Positions 63,886 to 64,000 of a stretch of 64,000 nucleotides of DNA are shown in pieces. This DNA is from Clostridium_X cadaveris (GTDB lineage Bacteria; Bacillota; Clostridia; Clostridiales; Clostridiaceae): the NCBI RefSeq assembly GCF_039521325.1, contig NZ_BAAACD010000016.1; one strand, 5' to 3'. A program made the translations under genes and the position numbers. Under the pieces are notes generated by a model. The model worked only from the letters and a program-made list of their open reading frames with translations. It had not been told where the DNA came from and did not search any database. Within the stretch, counting starts at the first letter, position 1; every line of letters starts with the position of its first letter.

Positions 63886-64000
63886 TTATTTTGAATCTAT
63901 TATTTTTAATATATCATCTTTTCCTATAGGCTCCATAGTATTATAGTTCCCACCTATAGTTTCGATGTCTTTATTCTCAATCAAAAATTTAACTTTATTA
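63886..64000 (-). CDS. C-terminal end of an unidentified protein, cut by the right edge
   Basis: An open frame enters from the right edge and ends with TAA at 63886, giving 37 residues (KFLIENKDIETIGGNYNTME, then a helical IGKDDILKIIDS end). The even mix of charged and hydrophobic residues looks coding, but the family cannot be told. The gap to the SEC-C gene (63772-63885) is A+T rich. Confidence 0.5.
   Translation of the reverse strand, partial: NKVKFLIENKDIETIGGNYNTMEPIGKDDILKIIDSK

Noticed and set aside
1..64000. CRISPR arrays, tRNA or rRNA genes
   Set aside because: No regularly spaced repeats and no cloverleaf or rRNA-like sequence were found on reading both strands.

Overview
The window looks like a low-GC, spore-forming, anaerobic Firmicute close to Clostridium sensu stricto. 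It is strongly A+T rich, with purine-rich ribosome binding sites and compact U-tailed hairpins. It carries a one-subunit pyruvate:ferredoxin oxidoreductase, a Cys42-type NADH oxidase, meso-diaminopimelate dehydrogenase and a bioY-bioB-bioD operon. No tRNA, rRNA or CRISPR array is visible.

Layout of the chromosomal part (1-46914). 1-6600: an iron/cobalamin-type substrate-binding lipoprotein cut by the left edge, PFOR, a NUDIX hydrolase and several very small genes. 6658-10531: a MacB/FtsX-type ABC exporter (ATPase plus two permeases) and a lipoprotein. 10614-15653: a LysR regulator divergent from a CofE-like ligase, two secreted envelope hydrolases (amidase_6 and an M15 peptidase) and a methyltransferase. 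15786-19140: a YtcJ-type amidohydrolase and an AGCS symporter behind a clear lysine riboswitch. 19267-29429: transporters, HAD phosphatase, flavin reductase, MscL, LysR/MerR/GNAT genes, a SEC-C protein and NADH oxidase. 29880-32590: three cysteine-rich proteins without signal peptides, two of them tandem paralogues, possibly spore-surface proteins. 32690-39458: ddh, an SPFH protein, an XRE-TPR regulator and the biotin operon with a BirA-type operator. 39559-46762: a damaged zone with a GH63 gene whose 5' end was replaced by a broken IS3-family element, fragments of UDG-like, HD and GNAT genes, and three regulators.

The outstanding feature is a 15.8-kb integrative element at 46915-62737. It lies in the 3' end of rlmH, the same gene and codons (Tyr-His-Lys-stop) used by staphylococcal cassette chromosome (SCC) elements. 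A perfect 26-bp direct repeat bounds it, and the gene-side copy encodes the last RlmH residues. All its protein genes run on the minus strand like rlmH. Cargo from the rlmH side: a FokI-like type IIS restriction-modification pair (a two-domain methyltransferase then the endonuclease); small unknown proteins including DUF960; a 27-residue hydrophobic peptide; about 1.35 kb of stop-rich purine-biased non-coding DNA flanked by imperfect direct repeats; a Mor-type activator gene followed by a membrane protein and a lipoprotein; several unknown proteins; a large serine recombinase; and a DUF2188 protein.

The recombinase and the Mor-type activator each carry one in-frame nonsense codon (TAA and TAG) in otherwise intact reading frames, so the element is probably immobilised while its restriction-modification genes look intact. 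A degenerate third copy of the att core, 58 bp outside the left boundary, hints at an earlier insertion at the same site. All functional calls rest on reading motifs in the translated sequence; no database search was run.
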